This document shows, piece after piece, positions 49,306 through 58,477 of a stretch of 64,000 bases of DNA; positions within the stretch are counted from its first letter, which is position 1, and the number at the start of each line of letters is the position of its first letter. Source of the stretch: Devosia nitrariae. Lineage in GTDB: Bacteria > Pseudomonadota > Alphaproteobacteria > Rhizobiales > Devosiaceae. The stretch spans positions 124,001 through 188,000 of the forward strand of contig NZ_BSNS01000020.1 of assembly GCF_030160115.1 (NCBI RefSeq). Direction: 5' to 3'. Position numbers and translations under genes: made by a program. The notes beneath the pieces are model-generated. The model saw only the letters and a list, made by a program, of their open reading frames with translations. It did no database searches and was not told the origin of the DNA.

Positions 49306-50667
49306 TCAGGGGCTCCCGACGACCTGTTCCCCGTCTACCCACACCGCCGCAACATTGGCGCGCGTTGCCCCATAAAGCAGCTTTTCGAAGATCGCCTGCG
49401 GCTGCGTCTCGCCGAAGAGGCGGATGCCGCCCTGGGGAGCGGTGGAGTCGATGGCAACGGCGTCGAACCGATAGCCGGGGGCGAAACGGCCAATGGGCAG
49501 GTCAAGGGCGATGCCGCCGCCGGCGGTCGCAAGGTGAAAGGCCGTGACAAGGTCGATGCGCGAGTCCGGGCGGCCACGCTTCGCGGCGGGGAGTGCTGCG
49601 TCGACGCCGTCCTCGAGCATGCGCGAGGCAGCAACTGTCATGCGGCAGGCTTCGAACATCGAGGCGGAGGGGCCGCCCGAGATGTCGGTGCCGAGGCCGA
49701 CATGCAGCTGCTTTTCCAGGGCCTGCCGCAACGGAAAGACGCTGTTGGCGAAATAGGCATTGGAGAGCGCGCAATGGGCGACGGCCGCGCCGCGTGCCAC
49801 CAACCGGTCCATGTCCGCATCGGTCAGGAAATTGGAATGAGCCAAGACAGATCTGCGAGTGACGAGGCCGAAGCGGTCGAGCGCCTCGGCGTCGGTATGG
49901 CCGTAGCGGGCGAGCACGTGCCCATGCGCCCAGTCGCTCTCCGAGCAGTGGGTCTGCACGTGGCAGCCGGTTTCCGCCGCGATCTTGCCGAGTCCGGCGA
50001 GCCCTTCGTCGGTGCAGGAAGCGATGAAGCGCGGGGTGACGACCGGCAGCACGCGGCCCTGAGCGTTCTGCGTGTGGCCCTTTATGTACTCGATGACCGC
50101 GCGGGTATCCGCCAGCGCTGCCTCCGTCGTCGCGTCGCGATAATAGTCGGGGCAGGCGGCCGGATCGTCCATCACCACCTTGCCGACAAGGGCGCGCTGG
50201 CCCTTTTCGATACAGATGTCGGCCAGAACCTGCGTCGCCTCCCGGTGGACGGTGGCGAAGTAGAGCGCGGTGGTCGTGCCGGTGGCCAGCAGGTCCGCAA
50301 CCAGCGTCTCGTAGGTCTGCCGCGCGAAATCGAGGTCGGCATACCGCGCCTCCAGCGGAAAGGTATATTTGTGCAGCCACACCTCCAGCGGCTCGTCGAG
50401 CGCGAGGCCGAGCTGCGGATATTGCGGCGCGTGGACGTGGAGGTCGACGAAGCCCGGCAGACCATAGGTGCCTTCGGGCAGGTAGAGGACCTCGTTGTCC
50501 AGCCGGTCGAGCTCGAAACGGTAACCGGGATCCTCGGGTCCGAACACCTGCGTGATCGCGCCCGTCTCATCAAGGAGGATGAGAGTATCTTCCAGAACCT
50601 CGATCGCGCCCCTGTCGGGAGCGTGAAAGAAGGTGCCGAGAATGCCGCGGCTGGCAAGTGTAGCCAT
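49306..50667 (-). CDS. guaD: Guanine deaminase
   Basis: Converts guanine to xanthine and ammonia. This 453-residue amidohydrolase has PGFVDLHVHAPQYPQLG (about 70-86) with the HxH zinc ligands, THCSESDW, VLAHSNFLTDADM and GLGTDISGG with the catalytic Asp, the guanine-deaminase pattern. It lies with a nucleoside hydrolase on the same strand and an adenine-deaminase-like gene divergently, suggesting salvage of nucleosides as a nitrogen source. Confidence 0.92.
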   Translation of the reverse strand: MATLASRGILGTFFHAPDRGAIEVLEDTLILLDETGAITQVFGPEDPGYRFELDRLDNEVLYLPEGTYGLPGFVDLHVHAPQYPQLGLALDEPLEVWLHKYTFPLEARYADLDFARQTYETLVADLLATGTTTALYFATVHREATQVLADICIEKGQRALVGKVVMDDPAACPDYYRDATTEAALADTRAVIEYIKGHTQNAQGRVLPVVTPRFIASCTDEGLAGLGKIAAETGCHVQTHCSESDWAHGHVLARYGHTDAEALDRFGLVTRRSVLAHSNFLTDADMDRLVARGAAVAHCALSNAYFANSVFPLRQALEKQLHVGLGTDISGGPSASMFEACRMTVAASRMLEDGVDAALPAAKRGRPDSRIDLVTAFHLATAGGGIALDLPIGRFAPGYRFDAVAIDSTAPQGGIRLFGETQPQAIFEKLLYGATRANVAAVWVDGEQVVGSP

Positions 50668-50751
50668 TGTGTTACCAGACAGCCCGTCTGCAGGTTGACG
50701 AAGCCCGTCGGTGCGGCCTTGGAAGGCGGCACCGAGGAGCGCTCATTGCGA

Positions 50752-51726
50752 CTATGCGGTTGCGACTTTCGCGCGTGGGGTGGGAGCGTAGGCGATGGAC
50801 GCCTGGTAGAGCGCCACCAGCCGCTCGATGCGGGCCTCCTCGACAAGGGTGACCATGGGCGTGCCCAGCCGGCCCGAGGGATCGACGACGGTCATACCGC
50901 GGGTGATGCCGGGAGCGAGCGCAACGTCGACCGAGGCGGTGATCGATTTGGTGATGATCTCGGGTTCGATGACTACGGCTGCGGCGAACGGATCGACGAA
51001 GCGGAAGGCGTCGCCCCCACCATAGCCGGCGATCGTCTGCCGCGCATGACGGGCAAGCGCCTGCGAAAACGCCTTGGCCGGGCACTCGGGCAGGGGCGCG
51101 AAAAGGGCGTCGACATCGGCGCCGACCATATAGTGCGTGACGCAGGGTTCCCACGGAACGACGACCGTCTCGATATCGGCCCCGAAGACGACGGCAGCAG
51201 CCTCGGGATCGGCGTAGATGTTGAATTCAGCCGCTGGTGTCGTGTTGCCGCGCCCGTAGACCGAGCCGCCCATAATAGTCAGTTGGCCGATGCCGGAAAC
51301 GATGTTCGCCTCGAGGCGCAGGGCGAGCGCCAGGTTCGTCAGCGGCCCGATCATCAGAATATCGACCTTCTCGCCTCCGGCGGCCGCTTCGCGCAAGGTC
51401 CGGCGGAGAAACCCGATGGCGTCTATGCCGGCTGTCTGCGGCGCATGGGCCGGACGCGGCGCACCGCCGAGGCCGTCCTCGCCGTGGATATACTTGGCGT
51501 CGATGACCGGCTGCGTCAGCGGACGTTCGGCGCCGACGTGGACGGGAATATCGATATCGGCAACGGCAAGCGTCGACAAAATGTTACGGGTGGCGGCGTC
51601 GAGCCCCACATTGCCGAAAACTGTGGTGATCGCGTCGGGCGCGCGCCCGTTGGCGATCAGCATCAACAGGGCCTGGGCGTCATCGACGCCCCCATCGGTA
51701 TCCAGGATCAGGCGGTTATGCACCAC
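50752..51726 (-). CDS. Nucleoside hydrolase (IunH/RihA family), variant active-site motifs
   Basis: A 324-residue hydrolase that splits nucleosides into base and ribose. The Ca-binding N-terminal motif is DTDGGVDDA (9-17; usually DTDPGxDDA). The late motif that is HDP in many inosine-uridine hydrolases reads VDPFAAA, keeping the Asp but with Val for His. This places it outside the classical inosine-uridine group, so base preference is uncertain. It lies 84 bases upstream of guanine deaminase, on the same strand. Confidence 0.88.
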   Translation of the reverse strand: MVHNRLILDTDGGVDDAQALLMLIANGRAPDAITTVFGNVGLDAATRNILSTLAVADIDIPVHVGAERPLTQPVIDAKYIHGEDGLGGAPRPAHAPQTAGIDAIGFLRRTLREAAAGGEKVDILMIGPLTNLALALRLEANIVSGIGQLTIMGGSVYGRGNTTPAAEFNIYADPEAAAVVFGADIETVVVPWEPCVTHYMVGADVDALFAPLPECPAKAFSQALARHARQTIAGYGGGDAFRFVDPFAAAVVIEPEIITKSITASVDVALAPGITRGMTVVDPSGRLGTPMVTLVEEARIERLVALYQASIAYAPTPRAKVATA

Positions 51727-51992
51727 TCATGCAGCCTTTCTTGTTGCCTTACGCGCATCCAGCATGCCCTGTGGATCAAGGAAAACCGGCAGCGAAATGT
51801 TGGTGTCGCGGGTGAGGTGCGGTTATGCACGAAGGATCTCCGGCGATCCATACGTGTCGCACGAACTGCCTGCGGCCAAAAGACCATGGCGATGACGTCG
51901 GCGGAACGACAAAGATGGCGGTGTTCCGAGAACCCATTTGACCAGGCGCAGGGAAAGCGGTTTACCCCGAGAAGACCGGAAGTTTGGTGCAA

Positions 51993-53876
51993 ATGACACA
52001 GTCGAGACAAATCCCGCCTCTACCCGACGACCTTATTATCAACGCCACCGACGAGGTGGCCATCCGCCAGCATCTGGCTCTCGTTGCGCTCGGCAAGCGG
52101 CCGGCGGACAGGAGCCTTCGGGTCGGGCGACTCCTCGATGTCAATGGCCGCCGCTGGCATGAGGACCAGGAGATCGTCGTCTCCGGCCGGCGCATCGCCT
52201 GGGTCGGGCCGGCCGGTGCCTATCCCGGCGAGGTTATTGAACGCGTCGAGGAGCCGGATCTTGCCGCGGTGCCCGGTTTCGGCGAGGTGCACAAGCATAT
52301 CGAATCCAGCCACCTGACGCCGGAATGGGAAGCGGCACTGGTGCTGCCGCACGGCAACACCTGGACATGCGAGGCAAGCCACGAATTCTCCAACGTCAAT
52401 GGCGACAGAAACCTGGAATTCTGGCTGACCGCGCGTCGTGCCGGCAGCCCGATGAAAATCTTTCCGCTGCCGGGCTCGGCCGTGCCGCCCACTGCCTATG
52501 AATGGGGCGGGGGCCATTTCGGCTATGACGAGCAGCGCGCGTTCCTCGAAAGCCAGATGATGGTCGCCGGGCTCGACGAGGTGATGGACTGGCCGGCGGT
52601 ATGGAACCCGGAGAACCCCTCGCACGAGCGGCTCTGGGGCATGATCCGGGCGACCTTCGAAGCCCGTGGCGTGGTCGAGGGGCACGCGGCCGGCATGCGC
52701 GCCATAAACGACATCAATGCCTTTGCGGCGGCCGGCATGGCTTCCGACCACGAGGCTTGGACGGGCGAGGAGGTGCGCGACAAACTTCGGCGCGGCCTCT
52801 TCATGGAGCTGCGCCCGCATTCGTTGAAGGAAATCGTCGCTGGGCTTCTGACCGAGGGGCAGGAGGACTGGTCGCAATTCGCGCTCTGCACCGACGACCG
52901 CTCTGCTTCCGATACGCTGAAGATTGGCGCCACCGATCACAATGTGCGCCTGGCGATCGAAGCGGGGCTGAGGCCCGAGACTGCCATCCAGCTGGTGACG
53001 ATCAACCCGGCAAGGCACATGCGGCTTACGCCCTGGGTCGGCGCGATCGCGCCGGGGCGCTTTGCAGATATGGTGCTGCTCGCCGACGTGCCAACCCTTG
53101 AGATCGCCAAAGTCTGGGCGGACGGCAGGCAAGTGGCGGCAGGTGGCAAATACCTTGAGCCCATCCCGAGGATCGACTGGCCGGATTGGGCGACGAAGAC
53201 GGTCAACATTGCCCGCGAGTTAACCGCCGCCGACTTCGCCATTCCCGCCGCGCCGGGTCGAGAGACCATGCAGGCCGCGGTATTGCGCCCGTTCCACTGG
53301 GCGGATGAGTTCATCACCATGGAGCTGCCGGCTCGGGATGGGGAGGTTCAGCGCGACGCCAGCCGAAACGTGACTAAGTTCGCCATCGTCGACCGTTTCT
53401 CGGGCGAGGGCAGGGTCGCCAAAATGTTCTGGCTCGGCACCGGGCCGAGTACACCCGAGACCGCACTTGCCTGCTCCATGGGGCACGACAAGCACAATAT
53501 CTGGGTCGTCGGTTCATCGGATGCGGCGATGGCGCAGGCGGTCAACGCGCTGCGCCAGACCCAGGGCGGCTGGGCGCTGGTGCGTGAGGGACAGCTCGCC
53601 GCGACTGTGCCCTACGAGGTCGGCGGCCTGATGACCTGCCGGCCGGCACAAGAGCTCGATGCTGAGATGCAGGCGCTCTATCGGGCCGCCGATGGCATCG
53701 ACTGGATGTACGAGCCGACCTTCTCGCCGCGCTGGTGGCCGGGTTTTCCTGAGCGGCTGGCATTTGCGACGCTCACCTGCGCGCCTTGGCGCTGGGCGCT
53801 GGTCGCCCCGTCGCCGTTGGCCCCCGAGGGGTTCGTCAACGTGGCAACGGGCGAGACGCATCCGATCGTCTGGTAG
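51993..53876 (+). CDS. Adenine-deaminase-like amidohydrolase
   Basis: A 627-residue member of the adenine deaminase (Ade) family. It follows the Ade segment order: VHKHIESSHLTPEWE (canonical VHIESS), EASHEFSNVNG (canonical DPHEIANV), VEGHAAGM, SDHEAWTGEEVRDKLRRG and TDDRSASDTLK. The metal histidines and the TDDR aspartate are kept, but several flanking residues differ, and it is longer than typical Ade (about 590). It probably deaminates adenine or a related purine. It is divergent from the nucleoside hydrolase and guanine deaminase genes. Confidence 0.8.
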   Translation: MTQSRQIPPLPDDLIINATDEVAIRQHLALVALGKRPADRSLRVGRLLDVNGRRWHEDQEIVVSGRRIAWVGPAGAYPGEVIERVEEPDLAAVPGFGEVHKHIESSHLTPEWEAALVLPHGNTWTCEASHEFSNVNGDRNLEFWLTARRAGSPMKIFPLPGSAVPPTAYEWGGGHFGYDEQRAFLESQMMVAGLDEVMDWPAVWNPENPSHERLWGMIRATFEARGVVEGHAAGMRAINDINAFAAAGMASDHEAWTGEEVRDKLRRGLFMELRPHSLKEIVAGLLTEGQEDWSQFALCTDDRSASDTLKIGATDHNVRLAIEAGLRPETAIQLVTINPARHMRLTPWVGAIAPGRFADMVLLADVPTLEIAKVWADGRQVAAGGKYLEPIPRIDWPDWATKTVNIARELTAADFAIPAAPGRETMQAAVLRPFHWADEFITMELPARDGEVQRDASRNVTKFAIVDRFSGEGRVAKMFWLGTGPSTPETALACSMGHDKHNIWVVGSSDAAMAQAVNALRQTQGGWALVREGQLAATVPYEVGGLMTCRPAQELDAEMQALYRAADGIDWMYEPTFSPRWWPGFPERLAFATLTCAPWRWALVAPSPLAPEGFVNVATGETHPIVW

Positions 53877-53885
53877 GCAGCCACA

Positions 53886-54923
53886 CTATCTATCTATCAC
53901 CATCCCGTCGCTTTCGCCTTCAACCAGTTCCATCGGCCAGAGCTTGTGCATCGGACCGGCAGGATAGAGGTCTGCATAGTCAGGCATTGTCGCGAGAAGT
54001 CCCTCCGCCAGCCCGATGCCGAGATCGCGCAGTGACATGCGGAAACAGGTGAGGGCAGGTGACAGGAACTGAGATTGAGGCCCCTCGCGAAAGCCGACGA
54101 TGGCCAGATCCTGCCCCGGCGTCAGGCCGGCCTCGTTGAGGCGGCGATAAAGCCCGATCGCCATCATCTCGTAGACGAGCACGACGGCCGTCGGGCGGTC
54201 CTCCATGGCCAGGATCGCGTTACCGATGGTGTAGCCGCCATGCTCGCTCGACCTGGCGCGAATGATGAAGGAAGGGTCGACCGTTAGTCCGTGGCGCGCA
54301 AGCGCATCGATGAACGCATCGCGGAAGACATAGCCGAGGTTGATGTCAGTATCCGGAATGGCCACGGCGATCTGCTTGTGTCCGCGCGCAACGAGCCGCG
54401 CGACAGCTTCGTGAGCGACCCCTTCGAAGTCGAGGTCGATCCAGGCATGCTCGTCCGGACCTCCCGTTCGCCCGAGGGCAATGAAGGGCACGTGGGCAGC
54501 CTTGAGCAGGTCGATCCGACGATCCTCGCGTTGCGTGGCCGAGATGATGACGGCATCGACCAGACGCCGCGCGACGATACGCTGAAGATAGTCGTGTGGG
54601 TCCTCGTTCACCGAGCAGGGCAGGACCACGAGATCGAGGTTGTGCCGCAACAGAGCGCCCGTCAGTCCCGCGATGACGCCGAGAAAGAAGTTGTCGCTGT
54701 TGGCCTCCGTTTCCTCGTTCGTTTCAATCATGAAACCGATGGCGTTTGTGGTTCCACGTCGGAGGGACCGGCCCGCCTGGTTGGGCGCGTAGCCAAGCTT
54801 GGCGGCGGCGTCCAATACGCGTTTGCGCGTCTCCTCGTTGACGTCCGGCTTGCCGTTCAGGGCGCGCGACACCGTGCCGATGGAGATATCAAGATGCTGC
54901 GCCAAGCGCTTGATACCCTTCAT
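53886..54923 (-). CDS. LacI-family transcriptional regulator of the third importer operon
   Basis: A 345-residue LacI-type repressor. The helix-turn-helix RLAQHLDISIGTVSRALNGK (6-25) is followed by a hinge helix (AGRSLRRG) and a periplasmic-binding-like sensor domain. It is divergent from the dehydrogenase/isomerase/importer operon beginning at 55095, and two GTAAACGTTTAC-type operators lie between. It therefore almost certainly represses that operon and is released by the sugar or a derivative. Confidence 0.92.
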   Translation of the reverse strand: MKGIKRLAQHLDISIGTVSRALNGKPDVNEETRKRVLDAAAKLGYAPNQAGRSLRRGTTNAIGFMIETNEETEANSDNFFLGVIAGLTGALLRHNLDLVVLPCSVNEDPHDYLQRIVARRLVDAVIISATQREDRRIDLLKAAHVPFIALGRTGGPDEHAWIDLDFEGVAHEAVARLVARGHKQIAVAIPDTDINLGYVFRDAFIDALARHGLTVDPSFIIRARSSEHGGYTIGNAILAMEDRPTAVVLVYEMMAIGLYRRLNEAGLTPGQDLAIVGFREGPQSQFLSPALTCFRMSLRDLGIGLAEGLLATMPDYADLYPAGPMHKLWPMELVEGESDGMVIDR

Positions 54924-54962
54924 ACTTCTCTCCGAACTCCCACAGGCCGTTCCAGTGTCGCC

Positions 54963-54974
54963 AAAAACGTTTAC
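54963..54974. promoter_or_regulatory. LacI operator, upstream copy
   Basis: AAAAACGTTTAC matches the perfect palindrome GTAAACGTTTAC at 55015 in 10 of 12 positions. It lies upstream of the -35 box and 52 bp (about five helical turns) from the other operator. Confidence 0.7.
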
Positions 54975-54983
54975 GAAGCCCTA

Positions 54984-55011
54984 TTGACACGTCTAGGCTG
55001 CCGAATATAGC
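54984..55011 (+). promoter_or_regulatory. Sigma-70-type promoter of the third importer operon
   Basis: TTGACA (54984-54989), a 16-base spacer and TATAGC (55006-55011), placed between two LacI operators. The downstream operator covers the predicted transcription start. Confidence 0.75.
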
Positions 55012-55014
55012 GTC

Positions 55015-55026
55015 GTAAACGTTTAC
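55015..55026. promoter_or_regulatory. LacI operator, downstream copy
   Basis: A perfect 12-bp palindrome GTAAACGTTTAC with the central CG typical of LacI-family sites, just after the -10 box of the promoter at 54984-55011. Confidence 0.8.
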
Positions 55027-55094
55027 GGAGCAACTGCGATAACGAGCCCCAACAACAGGCCGGGTCGCTGGAAGGCTCCTGTGGGAGGTTCTTC

Positions 55095-56129
55095 GTGACG
55101 TTTCGTGCGGTACTCGTCGGTTGCGGCGCCATGTCCAAAGGCTGGCTTTCGGCCGTTGTTGGCAGCGAGCTGCTCAAGGGCAGGGTAGAGGTCGTCGGCC
55201 TCGTCGATCTCGACCACAAGGCTGCTGAGGCGCGCGCGCTCGAATTCAGCCTCACCGATGCCGTGATCGGTGCGGATCTCGACGACGTGCTCTCGAAGAC
55301 CATCCCGGACCTTTTGTTCGATGTGGTCGTGCCGTCGGCACGCGAGGCGATTGCAGAAACCGGTTTCGCCCATGGCTGCCACGTGCTGAGCGAGAAGCCC
55401 ATGGCGACCACCCTTGCGGCCGGGCAGGCGTTGATCGCCAAGGCCGAGGCCGCCGGGCGCATCCATGCTGTCGTGCAGAACCGCCGCTTCATTTCGGGCG
55501 TCCGCCGCATTCGCCGCTTCCTCGAGGGCGGCGCCATCGGCGAGCTCACGGGCCTGCACTGCGACTTCTTCATCGGCGCGCATTTTGGCGGCTTTCGCGA
55601 GGAGATGCAGAACGTTCTGCTTCTCGATATGGCCATCCACACGCTCGATGCCGCCCGCTTCATGGCCGGCAAGACGCCGCTCGCCGTCTACTGCCACGAG
55701 ACCAATCCGCGCGGCTCCTGGTATGCGCACGGTGCGGCGGCCAACGCTATTTTCGAGTTTTCCGACGACGTGGTCTTTACCTATCGCGGCTCCTGGGTCG
55801 CCGAAGGGGCCAACACGAGCTGGGAGAGCGCCTGGCGGTTCATCGGCACCAAGGGCACGCTGCTCTGGGACGGCGCTGAGGCATTCGACGCCAAGACCGT
55901 GACCGGTGACGGCGGGTTCCTCCGCGAGGTCTCGCCAGTCGCCGTCCCCGATCCCGAGGATGCCCGGCAGACGCACGGCCATGCCAGCGTCATCGCCGAA
56001 TTCCTCGATGCCATCGAGGCCGGCCGACTGCCGGAAACCGCGAGCAACGACAACATTAAGAGCCTGGCCATGGTGTTCGGCGCCATCGAGAGCGCTCGCT
56101 CGAGGCAGCGCGTCGAGATAGCCGTCTGA
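55095..56129 (+). CDS. Gfo/Idh/MocA-family sugar dehydrogenase
   Basis: A 344-residue NAD(P)-dependent oxidoreductase with Rossmann motif LVGCGAMSKGWL (7-18), catalytic Lys segment LSEKPMATTL (about 98-107) and DMAIHTLDAARFM. It is the first gene of the LacI-controlled operon and starts with GTG after GGGAGG. It most likely oxidises the imported sugar or its derivative as the first catabolic step; the substrate is unknown. Confidence 0.9.
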   Translation: MTFRAVLVGCGAMSKGWLSAVVGSELLKGRVEVVGLVDLDHKAAEARALEFSLTDAVIGADLDDVLSKTIPDLLFDVVVPSAREAIAETGFAHGCHVLSEKPMATTLAAGQALIAKAEAAGRIHAVVQNRRFISGVRRIRRFLEGGAIGELTGLHCDFFIGAHFGGFREEMQNVLLLDMAIHTLDAARFMAGKTPLAVYCHETNPRGSWYAHGAAANAIFEFSDDVVFTYRGSWVAEGANTSWESAWRFIGTKGTLLWDGAEAFDAKTVTGDGGFLREVSPVAVPDPEDARQTHGHASVIAEFLDAIEAGRLPETASNDNIKSLAMVFGAIESARSRQRVEIAV

Positions 56130-56162
56130 TTTGAACGAAACGATTTGAGAGAGATTTGAAAC

Positions 56163-57104
56163 GTGAGCGACCCGGCAAAATCCATCCGCATCGGCACCAT
56201 GATCTCAGCCTCCGCGGGTAAGGCGCCCGAGGAGATCAAGAAGATCGTCAATCTCGGCTTCGAGAGCTTCGAGCCGTTCTTCTGGCAGACGACCAACGGC
56301 CAGGACCTTGCCGAGCTTGGCAAGCGCTGCCGCGAGGCGATCGGGGACCGCGACATCACCATCTCGACCATCGGCATGTTCGGCAATCCGCTCGAAGAGC
56401 AGGAGATGGACCTGGAGACGCTCCAGGGCTGGAAGGACTGCATCGACAACGCCCACCATTTCGGCGCCACATGCGTTGCTGGGTTCACCGGACGGATCCG
56501 TAACAAACCGCTGACTGATAGCCTGCCGCGGTACGGGCAGGTGTGGTCGGAACTGGCCAAGCGCGCCGCCGACAAGGGCGTCAGGATCGCCTTCGAGAAC
56601 TGCGCCATGGACGGCAACTGGCAGACCGGCGACTGGAACATCGCCCACAACCCCGACGCCTGGGAACTGATCTTCAACGAGACGCCGGATGACAATATCG
56701 GCCTCGAATGGGAGCCCTGCCACCAGTTGGTCTACCTCATCGACCCGCTGCCGCAGATCAGGAAGTGGGCCAAGAAATTCTTCCACGTCCACGGCAAGGA
56801 CGCGACGGTGCGCTGGGACGTGATCCGCGAGCACGGCATCTTCGGTAAGGAGAAGTTCGTGTTCATGCGAACGCCCGGCTTCGGTGACAGCAACTGGACC
56901 GACATCATCTCCGAACTGCGCCTTGCCAGCTGGTCGGGCTCGATCGACATCGAGGGCTGGCACGATCCGGTCTACCGCGACACCCTCGAAATGACCGGCC
57001 AGGTGCGCGCCCTCAACTACCTCAAGACCTGTCGCGGCGGCGACTTTGTCGATGCCGAGGCGGCCTATGGCGGGGGAGATCCCTCGCTCAAGCTTTCGGC
57101 CTGA
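56163..57104 (+). CDS. Sugar isomerase/epimerase (AP-endonuclease 2 TIM barrel)
   Basis: A 313-residue metal-dependent TIM-barrel isomerase-type protein with ligand segments [23 protein letters not shown] and DIEGWHDP. Such enzymes pair with Gfo/Idh/MocA dehydrogenases in many sugar pathways, handling keto-sugar isomers. It starts with GTG 33 bases after the dehydrogenase stop, within the LacI-controlled operon. Confidence 0.88.
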   Translation: MSDPAKSIRIGTMISASAGKAPEEIKKIVNLGFESFEPFFWQTTNGQDLAELGKRCREAIGDRDITISTIGMFGNPLEEQEMDLETLQGWKDCIDNAHHFGATCVAGFTGRIRNKPLTDSLPRYGQVWSELAKRAADKGVRIAFENCAMDGNWQTGDWNIAHNPDAWELIFNETPDDNIGLEWEPCHQLVYLIDPLPQIRKWAKKFFHVHGKDATVRWDVIREHGIFGKEKFVFMRTPGFGDSNWTDIISELRLASWSGSIDIEGWHDPVYRDTLEMTGQVRALNYLKTCRGGDFVDAEAAYGGGDPSLKLSA

Positions 57105-57141
57105 CGGCCGGAATTCGTCCATCGTCCAAAGGGAGGAAACC

Positions 57142-58365
57142 ATGGACAAGAGACTGTTTGGAGCATTGCTGCTCGGCGCGACCATGCTGGCCGGGCCGGC
57201 CTTTGCTCAGGAGAACGTGACGATCACCGTCTGGTCGCTCGATGACGAGAACCAGCCGGCGCTGAATCTCGCGCGTGAGTTCAGCGAGATGGACAACGGG
57301 ATCACTGTTGAGTACCGGCAGATCCAGTTCGACGACGTGGTGAGCGAATCCATGCGTGCCTTCGCCACTGGTCAGGCCCCCGACATCATCGCTGTGGACA
57401 ACCCCGAGCACGCGCTGTTTGCTTCGCGGGGCGCCTTCCTCGACATCACCGACATGGTCGCCCAGTCCGAGGTCATCGATCCGGACAACTACTATCCCGG
57501 TCCGCTGAACTCGGTAACCTGGGACGGGCGCCTCTACGGCGTGCCCAAGGCAACCAACACCATCGCCCTCTACTACAACAAGGACATGTTCGAGGCGAAA
57601 GGCCTCGATCCCAACGATCCGCCCGAAACCTGGGATGAGTTGGTGGATGCTGCTCGCACCCTCAACGACCCCGCCGCCAATGTCTATGGCCTCGCCTTCT
57701 CGGCCAAGGCGAACGAGGAAGGAACGTTCCAGTTCCTGCCCTGGGCGCAGATGGCCGGCGGCGGCTATGACAACATCAATACCGAAGGCGCCGTCGAGGC
57801 GCTGGAGATCTGGAAGACCATCATCGACGAGAAGCTGGCTTCCCCTGATACGCTGACGCGCGGCCAGTGGGACTCGACTGGCACCTTCAACTCCGGCAAC
57901 GCGGCCATGGTTATATCCGGCCCTTGGGAACTGAACCGCATGCTCGAGGAGGCCAAGTTCGACTGGGGTGTGGCGCTACTGCCGGTCCCGGAAGAGGGCG
58001 CACCGCGCTCCTCGGCCATGGGCGACTTCAATTGGGCGATCTTCTCGACCAGCGAGCATCCCGAGGAAGCGTTCCAGGCGCTCGAATATTTCGCGAGCCA
58101 GGATCACCGCCTGTTCCCGGAATGGGGTCAGCTCCCGGCCCGCTCCGACATCGAGCTGCCCGAGACCGGCGAGCCGCTGAAGGACGCCGCCCTCAAGGTG
58201 TTCCTCGAGCAGCTCCAATACGCCCAGCCGCGCGGCCCGCACCCAGAATGGCCTAAGATCTCCAAGGCCATCCAGGATGCCATCCAGGCCACGCTGACCG
58301 GCCAGATGTCGGCCCAGGACGCCCTCGATAACGCGCAGGCCACCATCGACGGCATCCTCGGATAA
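57142..58365 (+). CDS. Extracellular sugar-binding protein (CUT1 importer)
   Basis: A 407-residue SBP_bac_1 protein with a signal peptide ([20 protein letters not shown], then FAQ with cleavage near residue 22). Features typical of the maltose-type group include [15 protein letters not shown] start ([15 protein letters not shown]), [19 protein letters not shown] and [18 protein letters not shown] lies 7 bases before the ATG. It is followed by a strong hairpin and the two permease genes. Confidence 0.93.
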   Translation: MDKRLFGALLLGATMLAGPAFAQENVTITVWSLDDENQPALNLAREFSEMDNGITVEYRQIQFDDVVSESMRAFATGQAPDIIAVDNPEHALFASRGAFLDITDMVAQSEVIDPDNYYPGPLNSVTWDGRLYGVPKATNTIALYYNKDMFEAKGLDPNDPPETWDELVDAARTLNDPAANVYGLAFSAKANEEGTFQFLPWAQMAGGGYDNINTEGAVEALEIWKTIIDEKLASPDTLTRGQWDSTGTFNSGNAAMVISGPWELNRMLEEAKFDWGVALLPVPEEGAPRSSAMGDFNWAIFSTSEHPEEAFQALEYFASQDHRLFPEWGQLPARSDIELPETGEPLKDAALKVFLEQLQYAQPRGPHPEWPKISKAIQDAIQATLTGQMSAQDALDNAQATIDGILG

Positions 58366-58380
58366 CCACTCCTCCCGACT

Positions 58381-58404
58381 GGCTGCCGGGGCGACCCGGC
58401 AGCC
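58381..58404 (+). promoter_or_regulatory. Strong hairpin after the third binding-protein gene
   Basis: GGCTGCCGGG / CCCGGCAGCC, a perfect 10-bp stem with a GCGA tetraloop, 15 bases after the stop; only GATTTTC follows. It matches the post-binding-protein hairpins of the two other importers. Confidence 0.65.
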
Positions 58405-58477
58405 GATTTTCAGCGGGAGCAGGCATTCGGCAATTTGGCTCGATGTGGCGAGCCAAGGCGAACGAAGGAACTCGGTC

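Noticed and set aside
49288..51996. Very long plus-strand open frame (about 900 codons)
   Set aside because: It lies fully antisense to guanine deaminase and nucleoside hydrolase, has no recognisable domain, and its openness follows from the high GC content of the real genes.
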